NCBI RefSeq assembly: GCF_002453355.1
Contig: NZ_DKGQ01000026.1
Coordinates: 1 to 22,088, forward strand
Origin: Psychrobacter sp. UBA6766
Lineage (GTDB): Bacteria; Pseudomonadota; Gammaproteobacteria; Pseudomonadales; Moraxellaceae
Length of the DNA stretch: 22,088 bases
Direction of reading: 5' to 3'
The notes beneath the pieces were generated by a model. The model ran no database searches, had not been told where the DNA came from, and saw only the letters and a program-made list of their open reading frames with translations. The translations under genes were made by a program, and so were the position numbers. Positions 16,164-22,067 of the stretch are shown piece after piece; position 1 is the first letter of the stretch; the number at the start of each line of letters is the position of its first letter.

Positions 16164-16211
16164 CTTTTATCCTTCATCTGTCGCAATAGTAAATTTACTA
16201 TAAACGCTATG

Positions 16212-16226
16212 TTGATAATTAATCAA
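16212..16226. promoter_or_regulatory. LysR-box candidate in the lysR-doxX divergent region
   Basis: TTGATAATTAATCAA is a perfect 5+5 dyad around a 5-base centre and contains the T-N11-A pattern of LysR operators. It is placed 49 bp from the lysR ATG and 99 bp before the doxX ATG, as expected for a divergent LysR circuit. Confidence 0.5.
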
Positions 16227-16324
16227 TATATTTTAGCCTATTCTTTTAATATGTTGATAGTAGAATATGTTTATACAGACAGACGCCACCGCCTATTTAA
16301 TTCAATGTTAGGGGATAATCATCA

Positions 16325-16777
16325 ATGCAAACATCACTGTTAAATAAAATCATGCAATCAGAAGCTGGAATAGCAGCTTTCATCCTCCGTGTACCTGTGG
16401 GCTTAGTTTTGATAGCCCACGGCGCGCAAAAGTTATTTGGCTGGTTCGGTGGCAATGGTTTAGCAGGAACGGCTCAATGGCTAAGCAGTATGGGTATGGA
16501 GCCTGGCTTACTCATGGCATTACTGGCAGGTGGCGCTGAGTTCTTTGGCGGTCTTGCCTTAGTATTAGGAATAGTGACGCGACCTGCTGCGTTAGTGGCA
16601 GCCTTTACTATGCTAGTGGCTATTTTCTCGGTCCATATCAGTAATGGATTATTCGCTGCTGATGGTGGCTATGAGTATGCGCTAGTCTTGATGGTCGCTT
16701 TACTTGCTTTAGTGGTACAAGGTGGCGGTTATCTTAGTATTGATAAAGCATTATCAGAGAAAATAGGGCGGATTTAA
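16325..16777 (+). CDS. DoxX-family inner-membrane protein
   Basis: This 150-residue protein has four hydrophobic segments and a DoxX signature. That comprises FILRVPVGLVLIAHGAQKLFGWFGG (about residues 19-43), a GMEPGLLMALLAGGAEFFGGLALVLG helix and a later VHISNGLFAADGGYEY loop before the last TM segment. DoxX proteins are linked to quinone or thiol redox in the membrane, but the specific role here is unknown. The AGGGGA ribosome site is good. The stop codon overlaps the ATG of a small downstream frame as TAATG. Together with the decayed dioxygenase further on, this suggests it once headed a three-gene operon. Confidence 0.9.
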   Translation: MQTSLLNKIMQSEAGIAAFILRVPVGLVLIAHGAQKLFGWFGGNGLAGTAQWLSSMGMEPGLLMALLAGGAEFFGGLALVLGIVTRPAALVAAFTMLVAIFSVHISNGLFAADGGYEYALVLMVALLALVVQGGGYLSIDKALSEKIGRI

Positions 16778-16889
16778 TGGTTATCAAAAGTTTAAAAGAG
16801 GTTTTAGCTAGAGGTTTTCTTTTATCTTAGTAGTCATACTTATCGTCGCTTTATTTATCTTAAATAAAGAACAATGGAGTCATCGCTAA
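16777..16889 (+). pseudogene. Small single-TM membrane gene broken by a frameshift
   Basis: The frame starting at the ATG in the DoxX TAATG junction reads MVIKSLKEVLARGFLLS and stops at 16828. A second frame takes over near 16815 and reads FSFILVVILIVALFILNKEQ, a TM helix, then WSHR and TAA (16887-16889). That TAA overlaps the next ATG, again as TAATG. The two overlapping start/stop junctions fit one intact small gene of about 37 residues that has lost one base, perhaps in the T-rich run near 16815-16823. I do not recognise a family. Confidence 0.5.
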
Positions 16890-16987
16890 TGGATAATCAA
16901 TCAAACACAGTAAGGCAGCCAGTATTCTATATACCTCACGGTGCAGGACCATGCTTCTTTATGGATTGGGAGCCAGCGGGCACTTGA
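16889..16987 (+). pseudogene. 5' fragment of a DODA/LigB-type extradiol dioxygenase
   Basis: This 32-residue frame contains RQPVFYIPHGAGPCFFMDWE and then stops. That is the N-terminus of class III extradiol ring-cleavage dioxygenases of the DODA/LigB type, where P-x-x-x-I-P-H-G-G/A-G-P holds a metal-ligand His. Full proteins have about 260-280 residues, so nearly 90% is missing. The homology ends around 16975-16987, where the sequence passes into the toxin/immunity relic on the other strand, which indicates a deletion or recombination junction. The start is coupled to the preceding small gene by TAATG. Confidence 0.72.
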
Positions 16988-17034
16988 CCCCATACTTCTT
17001 TCAGGAACTGTATTATTTCCTCAATATCTATCAT
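16966..17034 (-). pseudogene. 5' fragment of a probable immunity-protein gene
   Basis: From the ATG at 17032-17034, which overlaps the toxin stop as ATGA, the minus strand reads MIDIEEIIQFLKEVWGQVPA, then GSQ and apparently unrelated residues to a stop at 16936. The FLKEVWGQVPAGS start resembles, from memory, SUKH/SMI1-type immunity proteins. The rest is gone, replaced by the dioxygenase relic. The assignment relies mostly on its position immediately after the toxin end. Confidence 0.4.
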
Positions 17035-17413
17035 TTCATTCCTGCCCAAAAACCATTGAATTCATTTTGATGAGTTTTATGCTGTACTGGTGCTAGATTC
17101 CAAAAGTCATTTGAACCTCCAAGCTCTCTAATATCGATCGCTTCACTCATAAAGGTAGTCTGGATATTCGAAATGTCAGTCTCATTAGGCTGTTTGGGTA
17201 TGTTTTTAGTTACTCTGCTACTCAGGGTCGCCCTAAGGTTTTTGACATAAAAATGGAGTATCTTTCAAGATTCTCTACTGAGTTTAAGCGGCCAGCCTAC
17301 CGCATTTTTTATACTCATATAACCTCCAATATATTCTTAGCATCTTTCTTTGGTTTAGAAGCTATTAGACTTGAGACTGTCAGATAAGCTCTATTAACTG
17401 TCAAAATTTTTAT
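16988..17413. other. Gene-free degraded stretch between dioxygenase relic and thioesterase
   Basis: No intact gene lies here. The left three quarters hold the toxin and immunity relics described separately. Bases 17319-17413 are AT-rich, and I see nothing in them except a GGAGG ribosome-site-like sequence (minus strand, near 17323-17327). Confidence 0.6.
17031..17318 (-). pseudogene. C-terminal fragment of a polymorphic toxin (HNH-type nuclease end)
   Basis: The minus-strand frame up to the TGA at 17031-17033 ends with the elements IDIRELGGSNDFWNLAPV, HKTHQ and EFNGFWAGMK. The order GG-x-N-D-x-x-N-L-x-P-V...H-Q...F-x-x-F-W is the C-terminal half of HNH/His-Me-finger toxin domains found at the ends of contact-dependent and other polymorphic toxins. 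Going upstream, the frame has a stop at 17265-17267. Beyond it, the same frame continues to an ATG at 17316-17318 with a GGAGG ribosome site. It is therefore either a fragment interrupted by a nonsense codon or a toxin scrap joined to unrelated DNA. No intact toxin gene remains. Confidence 0.48.
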
Positions 17414-17938
17414 CTAAACATCAAGAATGATGCAGGTTGTGGTGGCATGAGCATATAATTTGCCATCAGGCCCTACAATTTTGCCTTCAGCAGTCGCTGT
17501 TCTTCGACCAGCATGAACGACTTTGCCTTCAGCTCGTACTAAAGGTGTTGCCACTGTCAAAGCTCGCACCATATTTACTTTTATCTCTAAAGTTGTATAG
17601 GTTTTCCCCGCTGGTAAGAGGGTATGTACAGCGCAGCCAACAGCAGAATCTAAAAGCGTACAAAACCAGCCACCATGGACTGTTCCCAACGGATTGTAAT
17701 GATGGCGCTTTGGACGTCCTTGAAAAACCGCAATACCTTTTCCCATATGGATAGGAGTGTAGTCAAGCGTTAGACCAATAGGAGGATGAGGCAGCTCTCC
17801 TGCAAACATAGCATTAAAAATATCCATACCGCTGCGAGTGGTTAAGTCTGATAATGGAATGACATCAGCGTCACCTAGCTTTTCTCTAATACTTGCTTCT
17901 TCTGCTTCCCATGTTGCTATTACTTCTTCGACATTCAT
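17414..17938 (-). CDS. PaaI-type hotdog-fold acyl-CoA thioesterase
   Basis: From the ATG at 17936-17938 the product has 174 residues. A TTG two codons upstream is less likely because AAGGA sits at the right distance for the ATG. The hotdog motif is NPLGTVHGGWFCTLLDSAVG (residues 82-101), with HGG and the Asp of LLDSA forming the PaaI/ComA-type thioesterase site. It is followed by YTTLEIKVNMVRAL and GRRTATAEGKI, strands of the fold. Such enzymes hydrolyse acyl-CoA, often aromatic acyl-CoA, but the substrate cannot be told. The N-terminal 55 residues before the fold are longer than in E. coli PaaI. It follows the 4-TM gene at 18004 by 65 bp on the same strand and might be co-transcribed. Confidence 0.88.
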   Translation of the reverse strand: MNVEEVIATWEAEEASIREKLGDADVIPLSDLTTRSGMDIFNAMFAGELPHPPIGLTLDYTPIHMGKGIAVFQGRPKRHHYNPLGTVHGGWFCTLLDSAVGCAVHTLLPAGKTYTTLEIKVNMVRALTVATPLVRAEGKVVHAGRRTATAEGKIVGPDGKLYAHATTTCIILDV

Positions 17939-18003
17939 TTTCAATTCCTTAAAACGATAAATAAGATATTAGCCAACGTTTATAAAGGCTAAAGTTTCAT
18001 CAA

Positions 18004-18408
18004 TTAGTGCTTTTCATATCCGCTTTTATTTTTAAAATACATCGTTACATAGCCGATTAACCAAAAGGCACAGATTGCTTGAAACCAGATAAGACTGTGC
18101 ATGGTAACAGTCATGATATTATCCGCCTCTACATTGTAGTGCAGTAACGACAATAACCCCATTAAGGCATACAAATAAAGCCACCAACGACCTTTAGTCA
18201 TCTGGCTTTTGACAGCCACAATCAAGCCATAAATACCAATTGGTGTCATGATGAACCAGAAATAATTTACTAACTGTGGAGACAGCCAATCAGGCTCAGG
18301 ATAGTGGTCAAAATGAATCACATTATGAACATAGTGTAAAATACTCGAAAACACATTAAGTAATACAATGAAAACTAAAATTTTATAATGTTTGTAACGA
18401 TTTATCAT
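18004..18408 (-). CDS. Four-TM membrane protein of unknown function
   Basis: This 134-residue protein has four hydrophobic segments, near residues 9-28, 48-66, 75-92 and 102-124. Histidines cluster in the first loop (LHYVHNVIHFDHYPEPDW), with another at SLLHYNVEAD. I do not recognise the family. The ATG lies inside the 3' end of the hydrolase gene, giving a 26-bp overlap (18383-18408), so the two are translated together. The His-rich periplasmic-side loop might bind a metal, which is only a suggestion. It probably falls under the MerR-controlled promoter. Confidence 0.8.
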   Translation of the reverse strand: MINRYKHYKILVFIVLLNVFSSILHYVHNVIHFDHYPEPDWLSPQLVNYFWFIMTPIGIYGLIVAVKSQMTKGRWWLYLYALMGLLSLLHYNVEADNIMTVTMHSLIWFQAICAFWLIGYVTMYFKNKSGYEKH

Positions 18409-19249
18409 AGTGTACCTTGTTGATCGTATCTAAAATATCTTGCCAAATGTAAGTATTTTTACTTCTAAAGTAACCAAAATGTCCGACTGACTGGTCTGAG
18501 CCCTTGCGAATGCTATAACTTTTAAAAACAATGGGTTGATCGCTGGTCACATGTTTCCAAAAGTTGTGTAGGTTACGTTCAGTACAGATTTCATCATCAT
18601 TGGCAGTGAAGACGAAAGTTGGAACATTGAAATTTTTATAAGTACCAAGGGGAATGGTTTTCCCATAGAATTTATCTGAGAAAAACAGCTCCTTTTCTCG
18701 GCACCAAGCGCCCCATTCCTCTGTGAATCCAGCAGGCAAATCTTCCATGAGTCTGCAGCTTTTAGCTGGTACGTAATTAAAGATTTTATGATTAAGTGGT
18801 GCTAAAAAACGAAAAAAGAAATTGGCTTTGAGTCGGTAGCGAGGTGGCATATAGCTAAAATATCCTGCTGAGACCGCCACTGCAATTAAACCATCCAACC
18901 GATCAGCGTTATGGGCCAAACCTACCCGTTGACCACCAGCACTATGACCCACACAATACAAGGGTAAATTCTTAAATAGGCGCTTAGCTTTATCGATGAC
19001 AGCTGGAATGTCATAGCGCTCGATATCAAAATACTGATAATAACAATCCTTTAGATGATTCGTTTTAGAATCGCAAAATCCTCTGTAATTCCAAAGAATG
19101 ACATGAAAACCATGCTCTCTTAAGTATTTAGCAAACGGCAAATAATAAGAAGTACTAGTAGCGGTTCCTGAATTTATCAGAACAACGGCTTTAGGATTAT
19201 TAGCTTTATAGACGGTTGCGCTCAGCTCGACGTTGTCGTCTGTCAGCAT
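18383..19249 (-). CDS. Alpha/beta-hydrolase fold protein
   Basis: This 288-residue hydrolase has the nucleophile elbow GHSAGG with Ser103 (residues 101-106). An oxyanion-type segment INSGTATSTSYY lies near 25-36, and a WNYRGFCDS strand-turn near 53-61. A candidate acid is in FTANDDEIC and a catalytic His in VGHFGYFR near the end. The long middle segment (FFFRFLAPLNHKIFNYVPAK) is a likely lid. The substrate is unknown. From memory it resembles the YheT/serine aminopeptidase-like group. It is the first gene after a promoter with a MerR-type spacer, overlaps the 4-TM gene, and is divergent from merR. Confidence 0.88.
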   Translation of the reverse strand: MLTDDNVELSATVYKANNPKAVVLINSGTATSTSYYLPFAKYLREHGFHVILWNYRGFCDSKTNHLKDCYYQYFDIERYDIPAVIDKAKRLFKNLPLYCVGHSAGGQRVGLAHNADRLDGLIAVAVSAGYFSYMPPRYRLKANFFFRFLAPLNHKIFNYVPAKSCRLMEDLPAGFTEEWGAWCREKELFFSDKFYGKTIPLGTYKNFNVPTFVFTANDDEICTERNLHNFWKHVTSDQPIVFKSYSIRKGSDQSVGHFGYFRSKNTYIWQDILDTINKVHYDKSLQTL

Positions 19250-19292
19250 ATTTATATCTATAAAAAAACCTACTTATTGTTAATTAACGCCT

Positions 19293-19324
19293 ACTATAAA
19301 CTATGGACATTACTCCACGGTCAA
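19293..19324 (-). promoter_or_regulatory. MerR-type promoter/operator for the hydrolase operon
   Basis: On the minus strand there is a -35 TTGACC (19319-19324) and a -10 TATAGT (19293-19298), separated by 20 bp. This is longer than the normal 17 bp and is the hallmark of MerR-activated promoters. Centred in the spacer is a dyad at 19300-19321 with half-sites AC-nn-TGGA and TCCA-nn-GT around six bases. It drives leftward into the hydrolase gene, and the divergent merR gene starts 24 bp to the right. Confidence 0.72.
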
Positions 19325-19347
19325 GTGTTAATTGAGAATGTTCGATA

Positions 19348-19713
19348 ATGAATATAAAAGAATTAACTGAAACAGTCGGACTAAGCAGAGATACGATTCG
19401 TTTTTACGAAAGGGAAGGGCTGATATCGACACCATCTAGAAAGTCTAATGGTTATAGAGATTATGATAACGAGATCGTAGAACAGCTCAACATGATCGTT
19501 ATGGTGAAAGAGCTCGGTTTCACCCTGAAAGAGATTAGAGAGTTAACAGAGCTACTATATCCAAACAGCCTGACCCAATCACAAATGGGTGAAAAGCTTA
19601 TAGAGAAAAACAGGCAGATAGAAATTAAAATTTCAGAGCTGTTTGAAATGAAAACATTAATAGATGATGCATTAAAAGGTATGTGTGAATATAAAGATAA
19701 GGTGACGCTTTAA
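19348..19713 (+). CDS. MerR-family transcriptional regulator
   Basis: This 121-residue regulator begins MNIKELTETVGLSRDTIRFY, the MerR winged helix-turn-helix, and continues with EREGLI, NGYRDYD and the helix VKELGFTLKEIRELTELL. A dimerisation coiled coil follows (about residues 78-112). It ends at GMCEYKDKVTL with one Cys (113). The paired cysteines and metal-binding loop of CueR/ZntR are not seen, so it may sense an organic or redox signal rather than a metal. The adjacent ATPase scrap keeps a metal role possible. Its 3' end abuts that ATPase relic, so the natural C-terminus may have been altered. It probably regulates the divergent hydrolase operon. Confidence 0.9.
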   Translation: MNIKELTETVGLSRDTIRFYEREGLISTPSRKSNGYRDYDNEIVEQLNMIVMVKELGFTLKEIRELTELLYPNSLTQSQMGEKLIEKNRQIEIKISELFEMKTLIDDALKGMCEYKDKVTL

Positions 19714-19885
19714 TCCCTAATTCCGTCACAGATGCAAAAGAAGCCAAAGCAGTAATCGATAATAAACTGATATTTTGTTGCTCTGCGGTCTGAACAATTG
19801 CCACAGCAATTGGATGTTCAGATTTTGCTTCGATCCATGCCTCAATACTCAATATTTGCTCAATCAATGGCGGGCTAGCTATTAC
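19711..19885 (-). pseudogene. Internal fragment of a heavy-metal P-type ATPase (CopA/ZntA type)
   Basis: The minus strand reads EQILSIEAWIEAKSEHPIAV, then AIVQTAEQQNISLL and FASVTELGIKA. This is the nucleotide-binding domain of P1B-type ATPases, whose hallmark is the SEHP motif followed by a V-T/P-G-L/x-G-I-x-A turn. The normal glycine of the turn is Glu here. Only about 55 residues remain of a protein of 700-900, with no start, and the frame stops at 19886-19888. The homology ends where the merR stop region begins, so a rearrangement joined the two. It is not functional. Confidence 0.75.
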
Positions 19886-20000
19886 TTACATGTATTAAAC
19901 TGTAAGAGAAAATTTTCTTAGCTAAAATTTTGCAGTTGGAATGAAGTACGTAGTGAAAGTAAAGGACTAAAAGCTAACTATTATTATTAAGGTTTCAAAT

Positions 20001-20252
20001 ATGAATAATAAATTATTAGGGAATGAGCTAACTCGTGCCATGCTAGAGCGTGGTGATGAGCAAGTGTGGTGTGCTGTAAGTAATGAGAGTCATGAGCACG
20101 CTATGGCGACTATTAGAAATATTAACGGTGACTTCATTGTCCATATCGTAGGTTTTGAGGATGGCTGCTTTGTTTGTAGGGAGGGTGGTTCTTGGAAATA
20201 TGCTGTACCAATTAAAAAAACTGCGCTCACTCAAGATGAAGTAGGACTATAA
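20001..20252 (+). CDS. Small conserved protein, paralog 1 (ELTRAMLE family, unknown function)
   Basis: This 83-residue acidic protein has no signal peptide or TM segment. It begins MNNKLLGNELTRAMLERGDE, then QVWCAVSN, and has FIVHIVGFEDGCFVCREGG and YAVPIKKTALTQDEVGL. It shares most of its conserved positions with the product of 20491-20757, so both belong to one family. The ribosome site is AAGG, eight bases before the ATG. I do not recognise a named domain. The alternating hydrophobic stretches suggest a small beta-rich fold. A perfect AGAAAATTTTCT palindrome lies upstream (19907-19918). It sits among mobile-element and gene relics, which suggests an acquired cargo gene. Confidence 0.75.
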   Translation: MNNKLLGNELTRAMLERGDEQVWCAVSNESHEHAMATIRNINGDFIVHIVGFEDGCFVCREGGSWKYAVPIKKTALTQDEVGL

Positions 20253-20490
20253 ACGAGTGTTGCTATAGTTAATTCGCCCCCTGCTTTTATAATTTGATTG
20301 TTTTGAATCAAGAGAATTGTTGCTTTAAATATAAGGTAATAGTTTCTATATATTCACTTATGCAAATCTATAGTGTAGAATGTTATGAGAATTGCGTTTG
20401 CTAAGTTACCTTAATTGAGATACAAAGGAACTTGTGTGCAGTTTATCTTGTTTAGGTTAATAATCACAGGGATAGTTGGGGGTTAACACG

Positions 20491-20757
20491 ATGAGTACAA
20501 AGATCGAAGGTAGTGAGTTAACTCGAGCGATGCTGGAAGATGGGCATGAAGAGGTGTGGTGTGCGGTAGATGATAGTTGCGATCAAGATACTATGGTAAA
20601 CCTAGCGAATAATGATTTTACAGCTTATATTGTATTCTACGAGAACGGTATGTTTTATTGTACAGCTGGTATGGCTTGGGCGTGCGCGGTACCAATCAAG
20701 ATAGTCGCAATGACGGCATCTGATGCAAAGATGCGGCCATCGACAAACATCAGTTAG
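20491..20757 (+). CDS. Small conserved protein, paralog 2 (ELTRAMLE family, unknown function)
   Basis: I start this at the ATG at 20491, which follows a GGGGG ribosome site by eight bases. A TTG five codons upstream is less likely. The 88-residue product shares with paralog 1 the blocks ELTRAMLE, then VWCAV, a V/I-V-x-F/Y-E-N/D-G-x-F-x-C block and AVPIK. Conserved Trp and Cys positions (VWCAV, FYC/FVC) are notable. The final 15 residues diverge. The pair is separated by 238 bp that include no other gene, which fits a tandem duplication with divergence. The function is unknown. Confidence 0.75.
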   Translation: MSTKIEGSELTRAMLEDGHEEVWCAVDDSCDQDTMVNLANNDFTAYIVFYENGMFYCTAGMAWACAVPIKIVAMTASDAKMRPSTNIS

Positions 20758-20944
20758 ATAGTAATTGATAAAAAAAGGTTAAGCATTCTAGCTCCTACGA
20801 CTGGCTGAGTGATGATGTCACTGAGCAACAGAAAATCGCAAAGATAGGTGTGGCTTGATTATTATCGTCAAGCTCCGTAACTGAAATCTCCCAAGTTTAA
20901 CTGTGCGGATTTGACGGCAGGGGTCAGTCAAAATCTTGATGGTT

Positions 20945-21006
20945 TTAGCTATTCTAAAGGTATTTGCGGATATCTGCTAGAATACCGCCATTTAACGGAT
21001 AGCTAA
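20945..21006. repeat. 62-bp imperfect palindrome
   Basis: The paired arms, from outside inward, are TTAGCTAT (20945-20952) with ATAGCTAA (20999-21006), TAAA (20955-20958) with TTTA (20991-20994), and GGTATT (20959-20964) with AATACC (20981-20986). The centre contains GATATC (20969-20974). The right arm has a four-base bulge between the middle and inner pairs. It could be a MITE-like or repetitive hairpin element, or a recombination site. No T-run follows. Confidence 0.65.
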
Positions 21007-21032
21007 AGAAAGCTATAGTAAGCTAAATCATG

Positions 21033-21069
21033 AAAAACCCTGCAGCATAAATAAGGCTTACGGGGTTTT
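21033..21069 (+). terminator. Terminator-like hairpin
   Basis: AAAAACCC (21033-21040) faces GGGGTTTT (21062-21069) across a 21-base loop, with the T-run inside the stem. It would serve plus-strand transcripts from the small-paralog side, but it is nearly 300 bp from the nearest gene, so it may be part of a mobile-element end. Confidence 0.4.
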
Positions 21070-21259
21070 AAAACGAACTAAAACAATGATTGGTGCGCCC
21101 ACAGCGCATCGACTAACCTACTGTAAGTCTTTTAATGTAAGGGTTTTAGATCTGCATATATTATTTTTAACAACAAATTTAACAACTTCCTAAGGTCTAT
21201 TGATTTGTCATCCGATTGATATTGGCTTTTATATCACGAATGACCTGATTTGATAATTC

Positions 21260-21401
21260 GGTGGTGTGTCAGAAAGTATGCTGAGGGAATAAAGGAGGGT
21301 GACAGCCGAGGCAAGATGATATATTTGAGGTTATGAAGATACAAATAGATATCAGCTGCCCCGACTGTCACAGTCCCAGTTTAAAGAAACCCCGATATTA
21401 A
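21260..21401 (+). pseudogene. IS1-family relic: left end and start of insA
   Basis: The frame at 21333-21401 reads MKIQIDISCPDCHSPSLKKP, then RY and a stop. This is the N-terminal zinc-finger start (C-x-x-C) of IS1 InsA proteins, which normally have about 90 residues. Upstream, GGTGGTGTGTCAGAAA at 21260 resembles an IS1-type terminal repeat, at the expected distance from the start. Nothing of the remaining IS1 is found after 21401, so the copy is a truncated left end. Confidence 0.6.
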
Positions 21402-21532
21402 CAACGTCACCTAAGAAAAGTAAACTTCATACATCAGTCTTCTACACTATATAAATAGTAGCATATAGAGCTTTCTCGACTCATAAGATTTAAATAAACC
21501 CATAGTAATTATAGATATTAATAATATTTCGA

Positions 21533-21576
21533 GCACTATAATATTGAGGGATCCACTACCTAATAAGTTATAGTGC
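21533..21576. repeat. Perfect 9-bp inverted repeat
   Basis: GCACTATAA (21533-21541) and TTATAGTGC (21568-21576) are exact inverted copies separated by 26 bases. There is no T-run and no neighbouring gene. It may be an insertion-sequence or MITE remnant. Confidence 0.45.
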
Positions 21577-21709
21577 AGATTGTATAGGTTAACTGATCTC
21601 TAATATTGCTCTCAAATTCGGAACTGAATCTTTAACTTGATTAAAATTTGAACAATTCTTGGAGCCTTGAAAGCCCTATAGAATCAGAGAACTTAGCATA
21701 GATTTCTTA

Positions 21710-22066
21710 TTGATTTTTATAGCCAGTATACTTTTTAGAACACCACCAGAAAATATTGTAAACTCTCTCCTAAAACAAGAACACTTAGAAATAGAAGTTG
21801 ATGAAAGTTACTTTGGCAGTAGAAGAAAAGGTAAACGTAGTTGCAGTGCTAGCAATAAAGTAACTTTATTCGGACTATTCAAGCGCAATAGTAGCATTTA
21901 TACTTGTGTTATTCCTAATGCTAAAGCTGACAACTTAATGCCCATTATAAGAGAGAAGGTAAAGCCTGTTAATGTTATTTACATGGACTTCTTTACAGGT
22001 TATGACGCTTTTGATATAAGAAATTTTACTCATTAGAGCATCAATAACTTAAAAGAGTTAGCATAA
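21710..22066 (+). pseudogene. Decayed IS1595-family (IS1016-like) transposase, middle part
   Basis: The frame carries IEVDESYFGSRRKGKR (first catalytic Asp, with the family's D-E-S-Y-F-G motif), then KVTLFGLFKRNSSIYTCVIP, NLMPIIREKVKP and VIYMDFFTGYDAFDI with the second Asp. After NFTH a TAG (22034-22036) interrupts. The following codons still align with the family's H-Y-R-I-N-H-S-K-E motif if single base changes are undone, and then comes a TAA. The N-terminal DNA-binding part and the C-terminal third with the last catalytic residue are missing. It belongs to the same family as the left-edge element but has the opposite orientation. Confidence 0.8.
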
Positions 22067-22067
22067 T

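Larger units (their letters stand above)
20758..21709. other. Long non-coding, relic-rich stretch
   Basis: There is no intact gene over about 950 bp. Items seen are a short open frame at 20772-20858 (plus strand) reading SSYDWLSDDVTEQQKIAKIG without a start, possibly a gene scrap; the palindrome at 20945-21006; a terminator-like hairpin at 21033-21069; TGCGC/GCGCA around CCACA near 21092-21106; an IS1 relic at 21260-21401; and a 9-bp inverted repeat at 21533-21576. The rest is AT-rich and unassigned. Confidence 0.6.

Noticed and set aside
16815..16830. Programmed -1 frameshifting in the small membrane gene after doxX
   Set aside because: There is no standard slippery heptamer and no downstream structure. 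With the neighbouring dioxygenase also destroyed, mutational decay fits better.
17265..17267. TGA as a selenocysteine or recoded codon in the toxin-like frame
   Set aside because: No selenocysteine-type hairpin is evident after it and the surrounding region is full of decayed genes. A plain nonsense mutation or chance is simpler.
20900..20935. GTGCG motif as a group II intron start
   Set aside because: No intron-encoded protein, domain V hairpin or further intron sequence follows. A five-base match is not evidence.
20369..21451. 12-bp inverted match TATAGTGTAGAA (20369) / TTCTACACTATA (21440)
   Set aside because: It is AT-rich, over 1 kb apart and does not frame a recognisable element. It could be chance, so it is not called as element ends.
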